From: JACRLW01 sp050181465
GTDB taxonomy: Bacteria > Planctomycetota > UBA1135 > UBA2386
NCBI GenBank assembly: GCA_050181465.1
Contig: JBFXDD010000020.1
Location: 27,538 to 91,537 of the forward strand
Length of the DNA stretch: 64,000 nucleotides
Reading direction: 5' to 3'
The position numbers and the translations under genes were made by a program. A model generated the notes under the pieces. The model was not told the DNA's origin, made no database searches, and saw nothing but the letters and a program-made list of their open reading frames with translations. Position 1 is the first letter of the stretch. The number at the start of each line of letters is the position of its first letter. Shown piece by piece: positions 1-8,176 of the stretch.

Positions 1-69
1 GAGCCACACGATCGGCAACGCCCACAGCAACCACAGCGCGGTCGGATTGTGCCAAACCAGTGCGATCAT
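1..69 (-). CDS. N-terminal fragment of BatB-like VWA membrane protein (runs off window)
   Basis: Only the first 23 codons are present. The start codon at 69 overlaps the stop of the upstream batA-like gene in an ATGA arrangement. The fragment reads MIALVWHNPTALWLL and continues into a tryptophan- and leucine-rich stretch. This is the usual N-terminal membrane segment of BatA/BatB proteins ('F..P..LWLL...P'). Its position after moxR, a DUF58 gene and batA is where batB normally sits. The assignment rests mainly on gene order, because the VWA domain lies outside the window. Confidence 0.6.
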   Translation of the reverse strand, partial: MIALVWHNPTALWLLWALPIVWL

Positions 70-1052
70 GGCAGTCCTCGGAAGCGGGTGTCCATGAGGA
101 GGCGATGCGCGAACAGGAGCGCGATGCCGAGCAACAGCACCGGCACGAACTTCTCGCTCCATCGCGTGAACTGCGTCGCCGTGATCTCGCTGCGCTCGAG
201 CTGATCGATCTCGCGGTAGACGTTGGCGAGTCCGGCAGCATCCCGCGCATTGAAGTAGCGGCCGCCCGAGATGTCGGCGACCTCGCGCAGCGCCTTCTCG
301 TCGAGACCTTGTCGCGGCGTGCCGATTCCGACCGTGTAGACCTTGATGCCTGCCGCCTTCGCCGCCTCGGCGCCGACCCGAGGGCTCGCCTCACCGATGT
401 TGCTCTCACCGTCGGACAGCAGCACGACGACCTTGCTCTGCGCCGGCGCTTCCTCGAGCCGATCCACCGCGGTCACCAGCGCATCGCCGATCGCAGTCGC
501 GAGCAGTTCACGGGCCTTGGGATCCCGCTCGTCGATCTTCGGTCGCTCGACGTCGCCCAACAACTGCAGCACCGCTGCGTGATCGAGCGTCAGCGGGCAG
601 TGAGTCTGCACGTAGCCGGCAAAGCTGATGAGACCGATGAGATCGGTGGGCCGCCCCGCCAGCTCGCCGTCCTGGTCGACGAAGTCGGCGACGACGGACT
701 TCACCACATCGAGGCGTGTGAGTTGCTTTCGGTCGTAGGCGTCGGGATCGAGATCGAGTTCATCCATCGAGCCGGACTTGTCGATCACGAGCTCGATCGC
801 GACGCCGTAGCTCGACACGACGCTGTCTTCGCGGCCGGATTGCGGACGCGCGAGCGCGACCACGACGAGCGACAAGCCGAGCACCTCGAGCCACGGCAAG
901 CGCGCGCGGACTCGCTGCGCGAGCGTGCGCGGCAGGTCATCCAACGCAGCGGCACTCGAGAACAGCACGGTGGCCGGCCTGCCGCGCCGCAACCAGAGCA
1001 CGAGCAGCACGACGGGAAGCAGAGCCAAGAGCCACGGATCCGCGAACCTCAT
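66..1052 (-). CDS. BatA-like VWA-domain membrane protein
   Basis: This 328 aa protein has a hydrophobic N-terminal segment (about residues 6-20), a second at about 53-69 and a C-terminal one (about 305-322). A von Willebrand factor A domain lies between. The metal-ion site is visible as DKSGS at residues 91-95 and as LLSDGES later in the domain, so the MIDAS looks functional. BatA proteins form membrane complexes with MoxR-type ATPases; the molecular role is still poorly defined (stress tolerance, periplasmic protein maturation). The ATG at 1052 overlaps the previous stop by 4 nt and is the only start fitting the membrane N-terminus. Reading further upstream gives an arginine-rich shadow. Confidence 0.88.
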   Translation of the reverse strand: MRFADPWLLALLPVVLLVLWLRRGRPATVLFSSAAALDDLPRTLAQRVRARLPWLEVLGLSLVVVALARPQSGREDSVVSSYGVAIELVIDKSGSMDELDLDPDAYDRKQLTRLDVVKSVVADFVDQDGELAGRPTDLIGLISFAGYVQTHCPLTLDHAAVLQLLGDVERPKIDERDPKARELLATAIGDALVTAVDRLEEAPAQSKVVVLLSDGESNIGEASPRVGAEAAKAAGIKVYTVGIGTPRQGLDEKALREVADISGGRYFNARDAAGLANVYREIDQLERSEITATQFTRWSEKFVPVLLLGIALLFAHRLLMDTRFRGLP

Positions 1053-2035
1053 GCCGTCACCTCGGCGCCGACGTTGCGGGCGCAGAAGCGCTTGGCGGAC
1101 TGCACCGCATCGTCGAGTTCCGTCGCGCTGGGTACCTGCGCCGCGTACTTCACGAGATCCGACGCCGCGAGGAAGTTCCGCAACTCGGACTTGCGATCGC
1201 GCGCGACTCGCTCGTCGTGCTCCAGTGCGCGCAGGAACTCCTCGGTCGTCTGCTCGGGAGCGTGGATGCCGGTCGTTCGCTCGACGAAGCGGCGGACGAT
1301 GCCGGTGAGTCCGACGTAGAACTCCGCAAAGAGGCCGCGGCCGGGCAGATCGCGCGCGAGCAGACTGGCGAATGCGGCCTCGGCTTCGGCGTGCGGGTCG
1401 ATCACCACCGGCATCGCCGAATGGTCGACGCGACGGCTTCGCCACCACCACAGCGAGAGCATCAACAGCGCCGCGATCGCACCGAGCACGATCCACAGGG
1501 TGCGCTGAGCGTCGCCGGGCAACGGCAGTGGAACAGCACCGAGCGCCGTGGCCACGCTGCCCAGGTCGGGGACTTCGCCGGCCGTCAGACCGGCGACCTC
1601 GATTCGGAATCCTTCGAGTGCCAGTTCGGAGCGTCGTCCCGCGCCCTCACCGCTCTGCGGTGTGAAGCGCACGATCGGCAGGCGCGCGAGGTTCGTGCCC
1701 GTGCGTTCGGGCTCCACCACGACGGTGTGCGCGAGACGTCCGTTGGCGAGATCGCTGTCGTCGCGCCGATCGCGGATGCGCAAGTGCCCCAGACGACTGG
1801 TGAACTCGATGGGCTCGAGCTGCGCGCCCTGGGATGCGACGACTTCGAGCTCGAGTGCGAAGCGATCGCCGAAGCGAAACTCGCGATCCGGAATGCGCAC
1901 GGTCGCGCGCACGGGTCCCAGGGACGCCTCGCTCACGACCTTGGTCGCAGTCGCCGTCGCCACCTCCTCGACGACGGCCGCGTCGCAGCTCGCGAGCGCG
2001 AGCAGCACCAAGACGAAGAAGCGCAGCCTGATCAT
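1049..2035 (-). CDS. Lipoprotein/membrane protein of the MoxR-VWA operon, function unknown
   Basis: This 328 aa protein begins with a lipoprotein-like signal (hydrophobic run ending LALASC, about residues 9-17). A beta-rich extracytoplasmic region of about 170 residues follows, resembling the immunoglobulin-like part of BatD proteins. Then come one strong transmembrane helix (LWIVLGAIAALLML) and a cytoplasmic helical tail with DUF4381-like character. The order BatD-like ectodomain, TM, helical tail, and the position between DUF58 and batA, suggest the BatD or DUF4381 component of the complex. I see no catalytic motif. It overlaps both neighbours by 4 nt, so translation is probably coupled. 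Confidence 0.72.
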   Translation of the reverse strand: MIRLRFFVLVLLALASCDAAVVEEVATATATKVVSEASLGPVRATVRIPDREFRFGDRFALELEVVASQGAQLEPIEFTSRLGHLRIRDRRDDSDLANGRLAHTVVVEPERTGTNLARLPIVRFTPQSGEGAGRRSELALEGFRIEVAGLTAGEVPDLGSVATALGAVPLPLPGDAQRTLWIVLGAIAALLMLSLWWWRSRRVDHSAMPVVIDPHAEAEAAFASLLARDLPGRGLFAEFYVGLTGIVRRFVERTTGIHAPEQTTEEFLRALEHDERVARDRKSELRNFLAASDLVKYAAQVPSATELDDAVQSAKRFCARNVGAEVTA

Positions 2036-2937
2036 CGCGCGGCTCGTCGCTCCCGCATCCGGAAGAACCGATTGAGACTCGCCGTGTACGGCTGATCGGT
2101 GCGGACCGCGAGTTCGTCGACACCACTCTTGCGAAACGACGACTCGAGCGCGGCCTTGCGCGCCTCGGCCCGCTGCGCGAACAGCGCGCGCACGCGCGGG
2201 TGTCGTGTATCGACCTCGACGATCCGACCGGTCTCCGGATCCTCGAAGGTGACGAAGCCGACCGTCGGGATCTCGAGTTCGCGCGGGTCTCGAACCGTGA
2301 TGGCGATCACGTCGTGCCGCGAGTTGGCGATCCGCAGCGCGCGTTCCCAGCCGGGATCGAGGAAGTCGGAGATCACGAACACCACGGCTTTGCGCCGCTG
2401 CACGCGGCGCACGAACTGCAGCGCACCGGCGAGGTCGGTCGTCGCGTCGGACTTGGGCGCGTGGTCGGTCGGATCACAGGCGACGAGTTCGCGGATCAAT
2501 CGCCGCGTCGCGGCGCGGCCCTTGCGCGGTGGGAAGTAGCCCTTGATCGAGTCGGCGAAGAGCACGAGTCCGATCTTGTCGTTGTTCTGTTGCGCGCTCA
2601 GCATGAGGAGCGCGGCGACCTCCATCGCAAGGTCGAGCTTGCTGCCGGCCTGGCTGCCGAACAAGCCGCTGCGCGAGACGTCGACCAAGAAGAGGATCGT
2701 GAGTTCACGCTCCTCGGCGAAGCGCTTCACATACGGTTGGCCGGCGCGGGCGGTGACGTTCCAGTCGATGGTCCGCACTTCGTCACCGGGCGTGTATTCG
2801 CGGACCTCGTCGAACTCCATACCGCGGCCCTTGAACACGCTGCGGTACGCGCCGGCCAGCAGGTCGTCGACCTGACGATTGGCGCGAATCTGGATCCGTT
2901 GGACCCGCCGGACGATCTCAGCGACTTCGAGCGCCAT
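2032..2937 (-). CDS. DUF58 domain protein
   Basis: This 301 aa soluble protein carries the DUF58 signature near residues 44-60 (EYTPGDEVRTIDWNVTAR). A VWA-like fold follows, starting ILFLVDVSRSG. DUF58 proteins are encoded beside MoxR AAA+ ATPases and are thought to be their partners or substrates. The start ATG at 2937 is one nucleotide after the moxR stop, and the end overlaps the next gene, so the gene is in the middle of the five-gene operon. The length is normal for the family. The biochemical function is not established. Confidence 0.9.
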   Translation of the reverse strand: MALEVAEIVRRVQRIQIRANRQVDDLLAGAYRSVFKGRGMEFDEVREYTPGDEVRTIDWNVTARAGQPYVKRFAEERELTILFLVDVSRSGLFGSQAGSKLDLAMEVAALLMLSAQQNNDKIGLVLFADSIKGYFPPRKGRAATRRLIRELVACDPTDHAPKSDATTDLAGALQFVRRVQRRKAVVFVISDFLDPGWERALRIANSRHDVIAITVRDPRELEIPTVGFVTFEDPETGRIVEVDTRHPRVRALFAQRAEARKAALESSFRKSGVDELAVRTDQPYTASLNRFFRMRERRAAR

Positions 2938-2938
2938 C

Positions 2939-3940
2939 TCACGGCACCGGGACGCGGGCGAGCACCTTGTCGATGACCGCGTTGCTGGTCACGTCTTCCG
3001 CTTCGGCCTCGTAGCTGAGCAGCACGCGGTGGCGAAGCACGTCGTGGGCGATGTCCTTGATGTCCTGCGGCGTGACGAAGCCGCGCCCCTTCAGGAAGGC
3101 CTGCGCTTGCGCCGCCTGCACGAGGAAGATGCTCGCGCGCGTGGATGCGCCGTATTCGATCAGCGGAGCGAGGTCGTCGAGTCCGGCAGCCTTGGGATCG
3201 CGCGTCGCGAACACGAGCGCGATGGCGTACTTGCGGACCTGGTCGTCGACGTAGATCGACCGACAGATCTCCTGGGCGGCGGCGAGGTCCTCGGGAGTCC
3301 ACACCGCTTCGACTTCTGGCTGGTGTTCGCGAAGTGCGCGGTTGACGACCTCCAGTTCGTGCTCGGCCGACAGGTAGCCCACGTCGACCTTGAGCATGAA
3401 GCGGTCCACCTGGGCTTCGGGGAGCGGGTAGGTTCCCTCCTGCTCGATCGGGTTCTGGGTCGCCATCACCAGGAAGGGCGCGGGCAGCTTGTAGGTCTCG
3501 TCGCCGATCGTGACCTGCCGTTCCTGCATCGCCTCGAGCAAGGCACTCTGCACCTTGGAGGGCGCGCGGTTGATCTCGTCGGCGAGGATGATGTTGGAGA
3601 AGACCGGCCCCTTCTTGACCGTGAACTCGCCCTTGCCCTGGTTGTAGATCAGGGTGCCGATCAGGTCGGCAGGCAGGAGATCGGGGGTGAACTGGATGCG
3701 GCGGAAGCCGACCTTCACCACCCTGGCCAGGGTGTTCACCAGGGTGGTCTTGGCCAGTCCCGGCACGCCTTCCAGAAGGACGTGTCCCCTGCAGAGCATG
3801 GCGATCAACATCCGCGAGACCAGGTGTTCCTGGCCGACGACGACCTTGTGGACCTCCTGGCGAACCTTGTCCATCAAGGCCGCTTGGCCAGCGACCCGTT
3901 CTTTGATTCCGGCTACGTCGACAGTCATGGGGGCGAGCAT
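2939..3940 (-). CDS. MoxR-family AAA+ ATPase
   Basis: This 333 aa protein has a Walker A motif at residues 58-66 (GVPGLAKTT) and a Walker B at about 117-122 (IILADE). An Asn/Arg-rich sensor region (MATQNPIEQEGTYPLPEAQVDRF) follows, typical of the MRP subfamily of MoxR. MoxR ATPases act as chaperone-like partners of VWA-domain proteins. This is the first gene of the leftward operon moxR-DUF58-lipoprotein-batA-batB. An in-frame ATG at 3928 is an alternative start; neither ATG has a clear Shine-Dalgarno sequence. All ATPase motifs look intact. Confidence 0.93.
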   Translation of the reverse strand: MLAPMTVDVAGIKERVAGQAALMDKVRQEVHKVVVGQEHLVSRMLIAMLCRGHVLLEGVPGLAKTTLVNTLARVVKVGFRRIQFTPDLLPADLIGTLIYNQGKGEFTVKKGPVFSNIILADEINRAPSKVQSALLEAMQERQVTIGDETYKLPAPFLVMATQNPIEQEGTYPLPEAQVDRFMLKVDVGYLSAEHELEVVNRALREHQPEVEAVWTPEDLAAAQEICRSIYVDDQVRKYAIALVFATRDPKAAGLDDLAPLIEYGASTRASIFLVQAAQAQAFLKGRGFVTPQDIKDIAHDVLRHRVLLSYEAEAEDVTSNAVIDKVLARVPVP

Positions 3941-4023
3941 TCTTGGGCCGAGGGCCCGTCGGATCGAGGGGGTGCCCGGACGAATCAGTCGAGAAGATGC
4001 TCCCGGGGCGTGGTGAGGTGACG

Positions 4024-4207
4024 CTAGCCCGAACTATTCGTGAACGTCTGCTGCGATCGCCACAAGCCGCGCCCGGCGGCGTCGCTACGACGGCTCCTCC
4101 CTGGCAGCGTAGCTACAGCTACGCTTCGGTCGTCGACCGTCGTAGCTCCTTGCCGGGCATCGACCTGCGTCGATCTCGCGACGACGTTCACGAATAGTTC
4201 GGGCTAG
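4024..4207. repeat. Long palindromic dispersed repeat, copy 1 (184 bp)
   Basis: This is an intergenic element bounded by perfect 25-bp inverted repeats (4024-4048 and 4183-4207, beginning CTAGCCCGAACTATTCGTGA). The interior contains a smaller palindrome (CGTAGCT..AGCTACG). The same element, also exactly 184 bp, recurs at 17443-17626 and 42780-42963, both in inverted orientation relative to this copy, and shortened versions occur elsewhere in the window. It holds no open reading frame of its own. The rest of the 3941-4316 gap shows nothing recognisable. The structure resembles a REP/BIME or MITE-type element. Confidence 0.93.
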
Positions 4208-4316
4208 GGCGTGACGGCCAGACGGGGTCCGGCGGTGATCGCCCGCCGCGCGGGGTGGTTGTCGGATCCGCGAATCCGGGTGACGATGCCGGGATTCGGG
4301 CCAAGGTCTCGATGCG

Positions 4317-5573
4317 ATGCGCAACTCTCTCGTGGGCGTTCTCTCTCTCCTCGCCGCGTCCAGCAGCCTCATGGCCCAGCAAACATGGACCGTCGCCAGC
4401 GGTGGCGGCGCGCAGTTCAGGGAAATCTCCGCGGCGGTGGTCGCCGCTGCGGACGGCGACCTCGTCGTGGTCGCTCCCGGCGTCTACGGACCGGTGGTGA
4501 TCGACGGCAAGGGCCTGACGATCGTCGGCCGGAGCGAGAGCAACGGCATTTTCGTCTCCAATCCCGGCTTCGCACCCTTCGCGACACCCCCGGCGATCAC
4601 CATTCGCAATCTCAACGCGCAGCAACACGTGCACCTGTCGCGGATGCAGGTCTTCAACTTCGGTGCGCCGCGTGCCGACCTGCTGGTGCACGACTGCGCG
4701 GGCACGGTTTGGCTGGAAGAACTCTTCTGTGACAGCTACGGCGCTCCAGCGCTGGTCGCCGAGCGCTGCGCGAACTTGGTCGTGGTTGCAACCACCGCGC
4801 AGACCAATGCAACGGTCGCGACACCGTCGGGCGTGCCGCTGCCCGGACCTGGCGCGCGTCTGGTCGATACTTCGATGCACGCCTACGACAGCCAGTTTCG
4901 GGGCGCGCACACCATCCTGGAGTTGCCCGGCTTTCCGACGGCGGCCTTGGCGGTGGACGGCGGGAATGGAATCGAAGTCGCTGGGAGTTTCCTTCAGATG
5001 CAGGGCTGTGACGCGCAGGGCGGCGGCCCCTCGGCGCGCACGCGTGGTGGCTGTTTGCTCGTCGGCAATGGTGGCGATGGGATCGTGCTGACTCGATCTC
5101 CCACAGCCGCGTCCGAACTGCGCCTTCGCAGCACGGTGGCCGGTGGTGCGCGAGTCTGGAGCACCGGCCCATTCTGTGGCGCGCCCCCGACGGACGGCAT
5201 CGCGGTGCGTTCGGTGGGCGGACGGGTGATCGAGTTGTCCGGTGAAGCCCACGCTTTGCGCGGCGGTGGCGATCTGGTGAGTCCCACGACCGTGCAGATG
5301 GAGGTCACCGGCACCGCAGGAGACTTCGCGGCCCTGCTCGTGTCGTCACCCGTTCCCGCACTCGAACTGTTGGGCCTCAGCTTGCACACCGGCCCCGGCT
5401 GGATCGACCTCGGTTCAGCGGTCGTCGACCGCATGGGCAAGGCGAACTTCGCGTTCGCCGTCCCGCCGCTCTCACCGAGCCTCCCGCCGATCCTCGCAGC
5501 AGTTCAGGCAGTCGTGCTCGATCGCAACGGCGACTTGGTCACATCGGGTCCGGCGACTCTGGTGCTGCGCTAG
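4317..5573 (+). CDS. Secreted parallel beta-helix-like protein with shared C-terminal module
   Basis: This 418 aa protein has a clear signal peptide (MRNSLVGVLSLLAASSSLMAQQ). The next 60 or so residues resemble the N-terminal part of right-handed beta-helix proteins (FREISAAVVAAADGDLVVVAPGVY, then VVIDGKGLTIVG), a pattern seen in pectate-lyase-like folds where a stack of strands follows. No catalytic residues can be assigned. The last 30 residues (AVPPLSPSLPPILAAVQAVV followed by LD) match the end of five other secreted proteins in this window. The gene stands alone between repeat copy 1 and a leftward cassette. An AAGG lies about 11 nt before the ATG. Confidence 0.75.
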   Translation: MRNSLVGVLSLLAASSSLMAQQTWTVASGGGAQFREISAAVVAAADGDLVVVAPGVYGPVVIDGKGLTIVGRSESNGIFVSNPGFAPFATPPAITIRNLNAQQHVHLSRMQVFNFGAPRADLLVHDCAGTVWLEELFCDSYGAPALVAERCANLVVVATTAQTNATVATPSGVPLPGPGARLVDTSMHAYDSQFRGAHTILELPGFPTAALAVDGGNGIEVAGSFLQMQGCDAQGGGPSARTRGGCLLVGNGGDGIVLTRSPTAASELRLRSTVAGGARVWSTGPFCGAPPTDGIAVRSVGGRVIELSGEAHALRGGGDLVSPTTVQMEVTGTAGDFAALLVSSPVPALELLGLSLHTGPGWIDLGSAVVDRMGKANFAFAVPPLSPSLPPILAAVQAVVLDRNGDLVTSGPATLVLR

Positions 5574-5597
5574 CTGGAGCCTGCAACGCAACTTCGC

Positions 5598-6182
5598 TCA
5601 GCAGCCAAGCAGTTGGCTCTTGCATGACCAGCAGAAGACGCGGACTTGCACGAAGTGAGCGGAGGTTTGGACGGTCGCTGATTCGCAGTCCGAGCTGCCG
5701 CACATGATGAAGAGGTCAGAGCTTGCCTCCTCCTGAGAGCCGATGCCCTTGGAGCAATCCAATGGTTCGGACTCAAGGCTGATCGTCAGCTCATTTCCGT
5801 TGCGCACCCAACTCTGACCACTGCAGTAGGTCCATGTGCTGCCAGGTGCAGGGGTGACATTTACCGTGAATGTCGTCTTTGAGGTGCATTCTGCACCCAG
5901 ATCCGACAGGCAGGTCGTACCATCACAGAAGCAAGATCCATCTTGTCCCTCATTCGGGTCCGCGTGCAACTGGACCGAGTCCAAGCACGTGTTTGCACCA
6001 CCCGGCACGCTGGTGGAGCCGATCGTCCTGCGGCACCCCGTGGCGACGCACTCTCCATCGTTCTCCATGAAGACTAGCGCCGAAGCTTGCGCGGAAGCCG
6101 ACGACTCCACCCGCTCGACTGCCAGAGCAACCGACCCGACAGACAACGCAACAAGACCGACACAGGAAAACAGCTTTGTCAT
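5598..6182 (-). CDS. Small secreted cysteine-rich protein, unknown
   Basis: This 194 aa protein has a signal peptide (MTKLFSCVGLVALSVGSVALA) and a mature part carrying about 14 cysteines, many in CxC or C-x(2-6)-C spacing (SCFCDGTTC, MCGSSDC, FCWSC). A disulfide-bonded extracellular protein is likely. I do not recognise a family. It is the last gene of a three-gene leftward cassette, starting 5 nt after the stop of the gene above. The reading frame could be extended upstream to 6314, but that would overlap the preceding gene and lose the signal peptide. Base composition is visibly less GC-rich than in flanking genes. Confidence 0.72.
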   Translation of the reverse strand: MTKLFSCVGLVALSVGSVALAVERVESSASAQASALVFMENDGECVATGCRRTIGSTSVPGGANTCLDSVQLHADPNEGQDGSCFCDGTTCLSDLGAECTSKTTFTVNVTPAPGSTWTYCSGQSWVRNGNELTISLESEPLDCSKGIGSQEEASSDLFIMCGSSDCESATVQTSAHFVQVRVFCWSCKSQLLGC

Positions 6183-6187
6183 GGTAA

Positions 6188-7174
6188 TCAAACTCTCTTG
6201 AGCAGATTTCGGCTCGGGTTCGGAACGTACCCCTCGGCAACGGAGCGCTTGTACTCTTCCATGTAGAGGAGAAACAGGCGCCACAAGTCTTCCCGCTCTT
6301 TCAGGGTCAGGCATCCGGTGCGCTGGAATGCATCCAGGAGGTAGGTGCAGTGCATGACCTTGGCGTGGTCGAGCTCACCGTTTTCCAACACACTCTTCGC
6401 CATCGGGGTGTCGTCCAAGCGCACCAGGTACGTGTCCGGCCCCACGAACACAGACGCGTAGTACTTGTGCTCGCGCATGAACGCGGAATGCAAGGCCGAC
6501 TTCAATGAAGGACCGATCGACGTGACATCCCTTGCTGCCTTCGGATCGGTGAGTTCCGCAATCCTCTCGGGGGGAGAGCGCCCGACGATGCGGTCCCAGA
6601 GCACGGGATCGAGGTCGCGGGTCATTCGGGTCAGACGGCCGGCCCGCAGACTCGCGCTCGCTTCGGAGACTCTGACGGATCGGACGCACTCGAAGATCCT
6701 CTCGAAGATGCCCTGAAATCGCCGGAGATCGGCGTCGATGGTTTCACGCATCTCTGGAGGGATCTGGTGATCCCGCGGATTCAACTGCACCGAGCGATAC
6801 AAACGCTTGGCGCCGAACGCCAGCGGTCGCCACGCCGCGTATTCCATGATGTCGTTGGGGTTCCGCGAGAAGCTCATCCACTCCTTGTCGCTCTCGGAGT
6901 TGGCTCCGGCCGCCGGTGTGAAATCCGCCGCATCCGGAAGTTCGACATCCATGAGCTGCCCCAGAGTCGTGAGAGCGTTCGCTACTCTGGACTCGATCTC
7001 TCCGGCATCGACCACTTCGGGATGGGCCACAGCCTCGTGGATCTCCGGTGGCGTCCCCATGATCGGTGACGGAATCACGATCGTCGGCGTGGGTTGGCGA
7101 TCCAGTGAGAGTAGCCGCCAAGCAAGTGCGATCACTGCCAAGGACAGCAGGACGAGCACGACTCTGGACATCAT
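6188..7174 (-). CDS. Membrane-anchored helical protein, unknown
   Basis: This 328 aa protein has one N-terminal transmembrane helix (VVLVLLSLAVIALAWRLL, about residues 5-22). A long, mostly helical, charged extracytoplasmic region follows. I recognise no domain or catalytic motif. It lies in the middle of a three-gene unit: its start overlaps the stop of the 7171-7776 gene by 4 nt, and its stop is 5 nt from the cysteine-rich gene, so all three are likely co-expressed. A second ATG one codon into the gene (7171) is equally possible as start. The region is less GC-rich than most of the window, which may indicate acquisition. Confidence 0.65.
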   Translation of the reverse strand: MMSRVVLVLLSLAVIALAWRLLSLDRQPTPTIVIPSPIMGTPPEIHEAVAHPEVVDAGEIESRVANALTTLGQLMDVELPDAADFTPAAGANSESDKEWMSFSRNPNDIMEYAAWRPLAFGAKRLYRSVQLNPRDHQIPPEMRETIDADLRRFQGIFERIFECVRSVRVSEASASLRAGRLTRMTRDLDPVLWDRIVGRSPPERIAELTDPKAARDVTSIGPSLKSALHSAFMREHKYYASVFVGPDTYLVRLDDTPMAKSVLENGELDHAKVMHCTYLLDAFQRTGCLTLKEREDLWRLFLLYMEEYKRSVAEGYVPNPSRNLLKRV

Positions 7175-7776
7175 GATCGGACCTCCCGAGACAGACGATC
7201 CACGCGCTGTCCACGGACTGGTGTGGGATTCCGTCGGGGCAGCAAGGATCGGGATGACTGCCCGATCGATCCGCGATCTCGAAGCGCTTCGGGAAGTGCA
7301 GCAAGCTCCGCGCGCTGTCCCTCGCGCAGATCACGGCGAGAATGAAGCTGCATCGCTTCGGCGGCACCCGCATCGAGCACGCCGACAACCTCGATCTCGA
7401 TCGACTCGCCGACGAAACTATGCTGCGTCGTGTAGAAGAGCCTCGTCGTTTGAACCGACTGGAAGTCGGCGAACTGGATCGAAGGCTCGAGCCGAGAGGG
7501 ACGAGTCCTTTCGATCGGCCCGGCCATCGTGATGGAACCATGTCGTGACTTCTCCTGCGAGACCTGAACTTGCTGCGCCTCGCGCGCGTTCAGGTTCCCA
7601 CTCGAGATCGGCGCACTCGCATACAGACGACCCGACCCGGCCTCCGCGAGCACCCACGACACCCACGAGAAGCCGCCGAAGGTCAGACCAGCCAGGGCAA
7701 GGGCCGAGCCGGCGAGCACGAACCACGCGACACTTGCGCGTCCATCGTCATCGGTAGTTCGCTCGTTGTGGACCAT
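7171..7776 (-). CDS. Predicted membrane protein, unknown; first gene of a three-gene cassette
   Basis: This 201 aa protein has a short polar N-terminus, then a hydrophobic stretch (about residues 14-45, AWFVLAGSALALAGLTFGGF) forming one long or two short membrane helices. An exported or cytoplasmic tail rich in Arg and Gln follows. I recognise no motif. It overlaps the next gene by 4 nt (ATGA), so translation is coupled. A sigma-70-like gene begins 400 bp away on the opposite strand and could be a regulator, which is inference only. Confidence 0.55.
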   Translation of the reverse strand: MVHNERTTDDDGRASVAWFVLAGSALALAGLTFGGFSWVSWVLAEAGSGRLYASAPISSGNLNAREAQQVQVSQEKSRHGSITMAGPIERTRPSRLEPSIQFADFQSVQTTRLFYTTQHSFVGESIEIEVVGVLDAGAAEAMQLHSRRDLREGQRAELAALPEALRDRGSIGQSSRSLLPRRNPTPVRGQRVDRLSREVRS

Positions 7777-8176
7777 CGACCTCGATCACCGCAAGACTGG
7801 GCGCCAAGTTGGGCTCCAAGAGAAAGACACATGGGCCGAAGGTCCGAGTCCCCATTTTCTCGCATCGCGAACCCGCAACCTCAACACGGCAATGCACTTG
7901 TGTCCTTCGAGAATTTCTTTCGACCGCTCGGCGGAAGAGGCAACGTCACACTCCGACTGCGCCTTCCGAGCTCGTCTGCAGTCTACCGCGATTGCCCATG
8001 AGAACCCCGGGGGGCCGGACCAATCGCTCGCGCCGGCGTCGCCACGAGACTCTCCTGCCTGCTCCGGCCCCCGCAGGCGTGAACGATGCGATCAGTACTT
8101 CGATCAGGGCCGGGCGAACCGCGGCACCGAATCAGACCCGGTTGCCGACTCGCAAACGCGCGCTAGTCTGACCGCC
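7777..8176. other. 400-bp divergent intergenic region without recognisable gene
   Basis: This gap separates the start of the leftward unknown cassette (7776) from the rightward sigma-factor gene (8177) and should contain both promoters. A rightward open frame crosses it from 7766, but its translation before 8177 is low-complexity and lacks family features, so I do not call it. The part around 7830-7930 is less GC-rich than the surroundings. I see no repeat copy, RNA gene or clear operator. Confidence 0.4.

Noticed and set aside
60..1319. 419-codon rightward frame opposite batA
   Set aside because: It is an antisense shadow of batA and its upstream neighbour, and the composition is non-protein-like.
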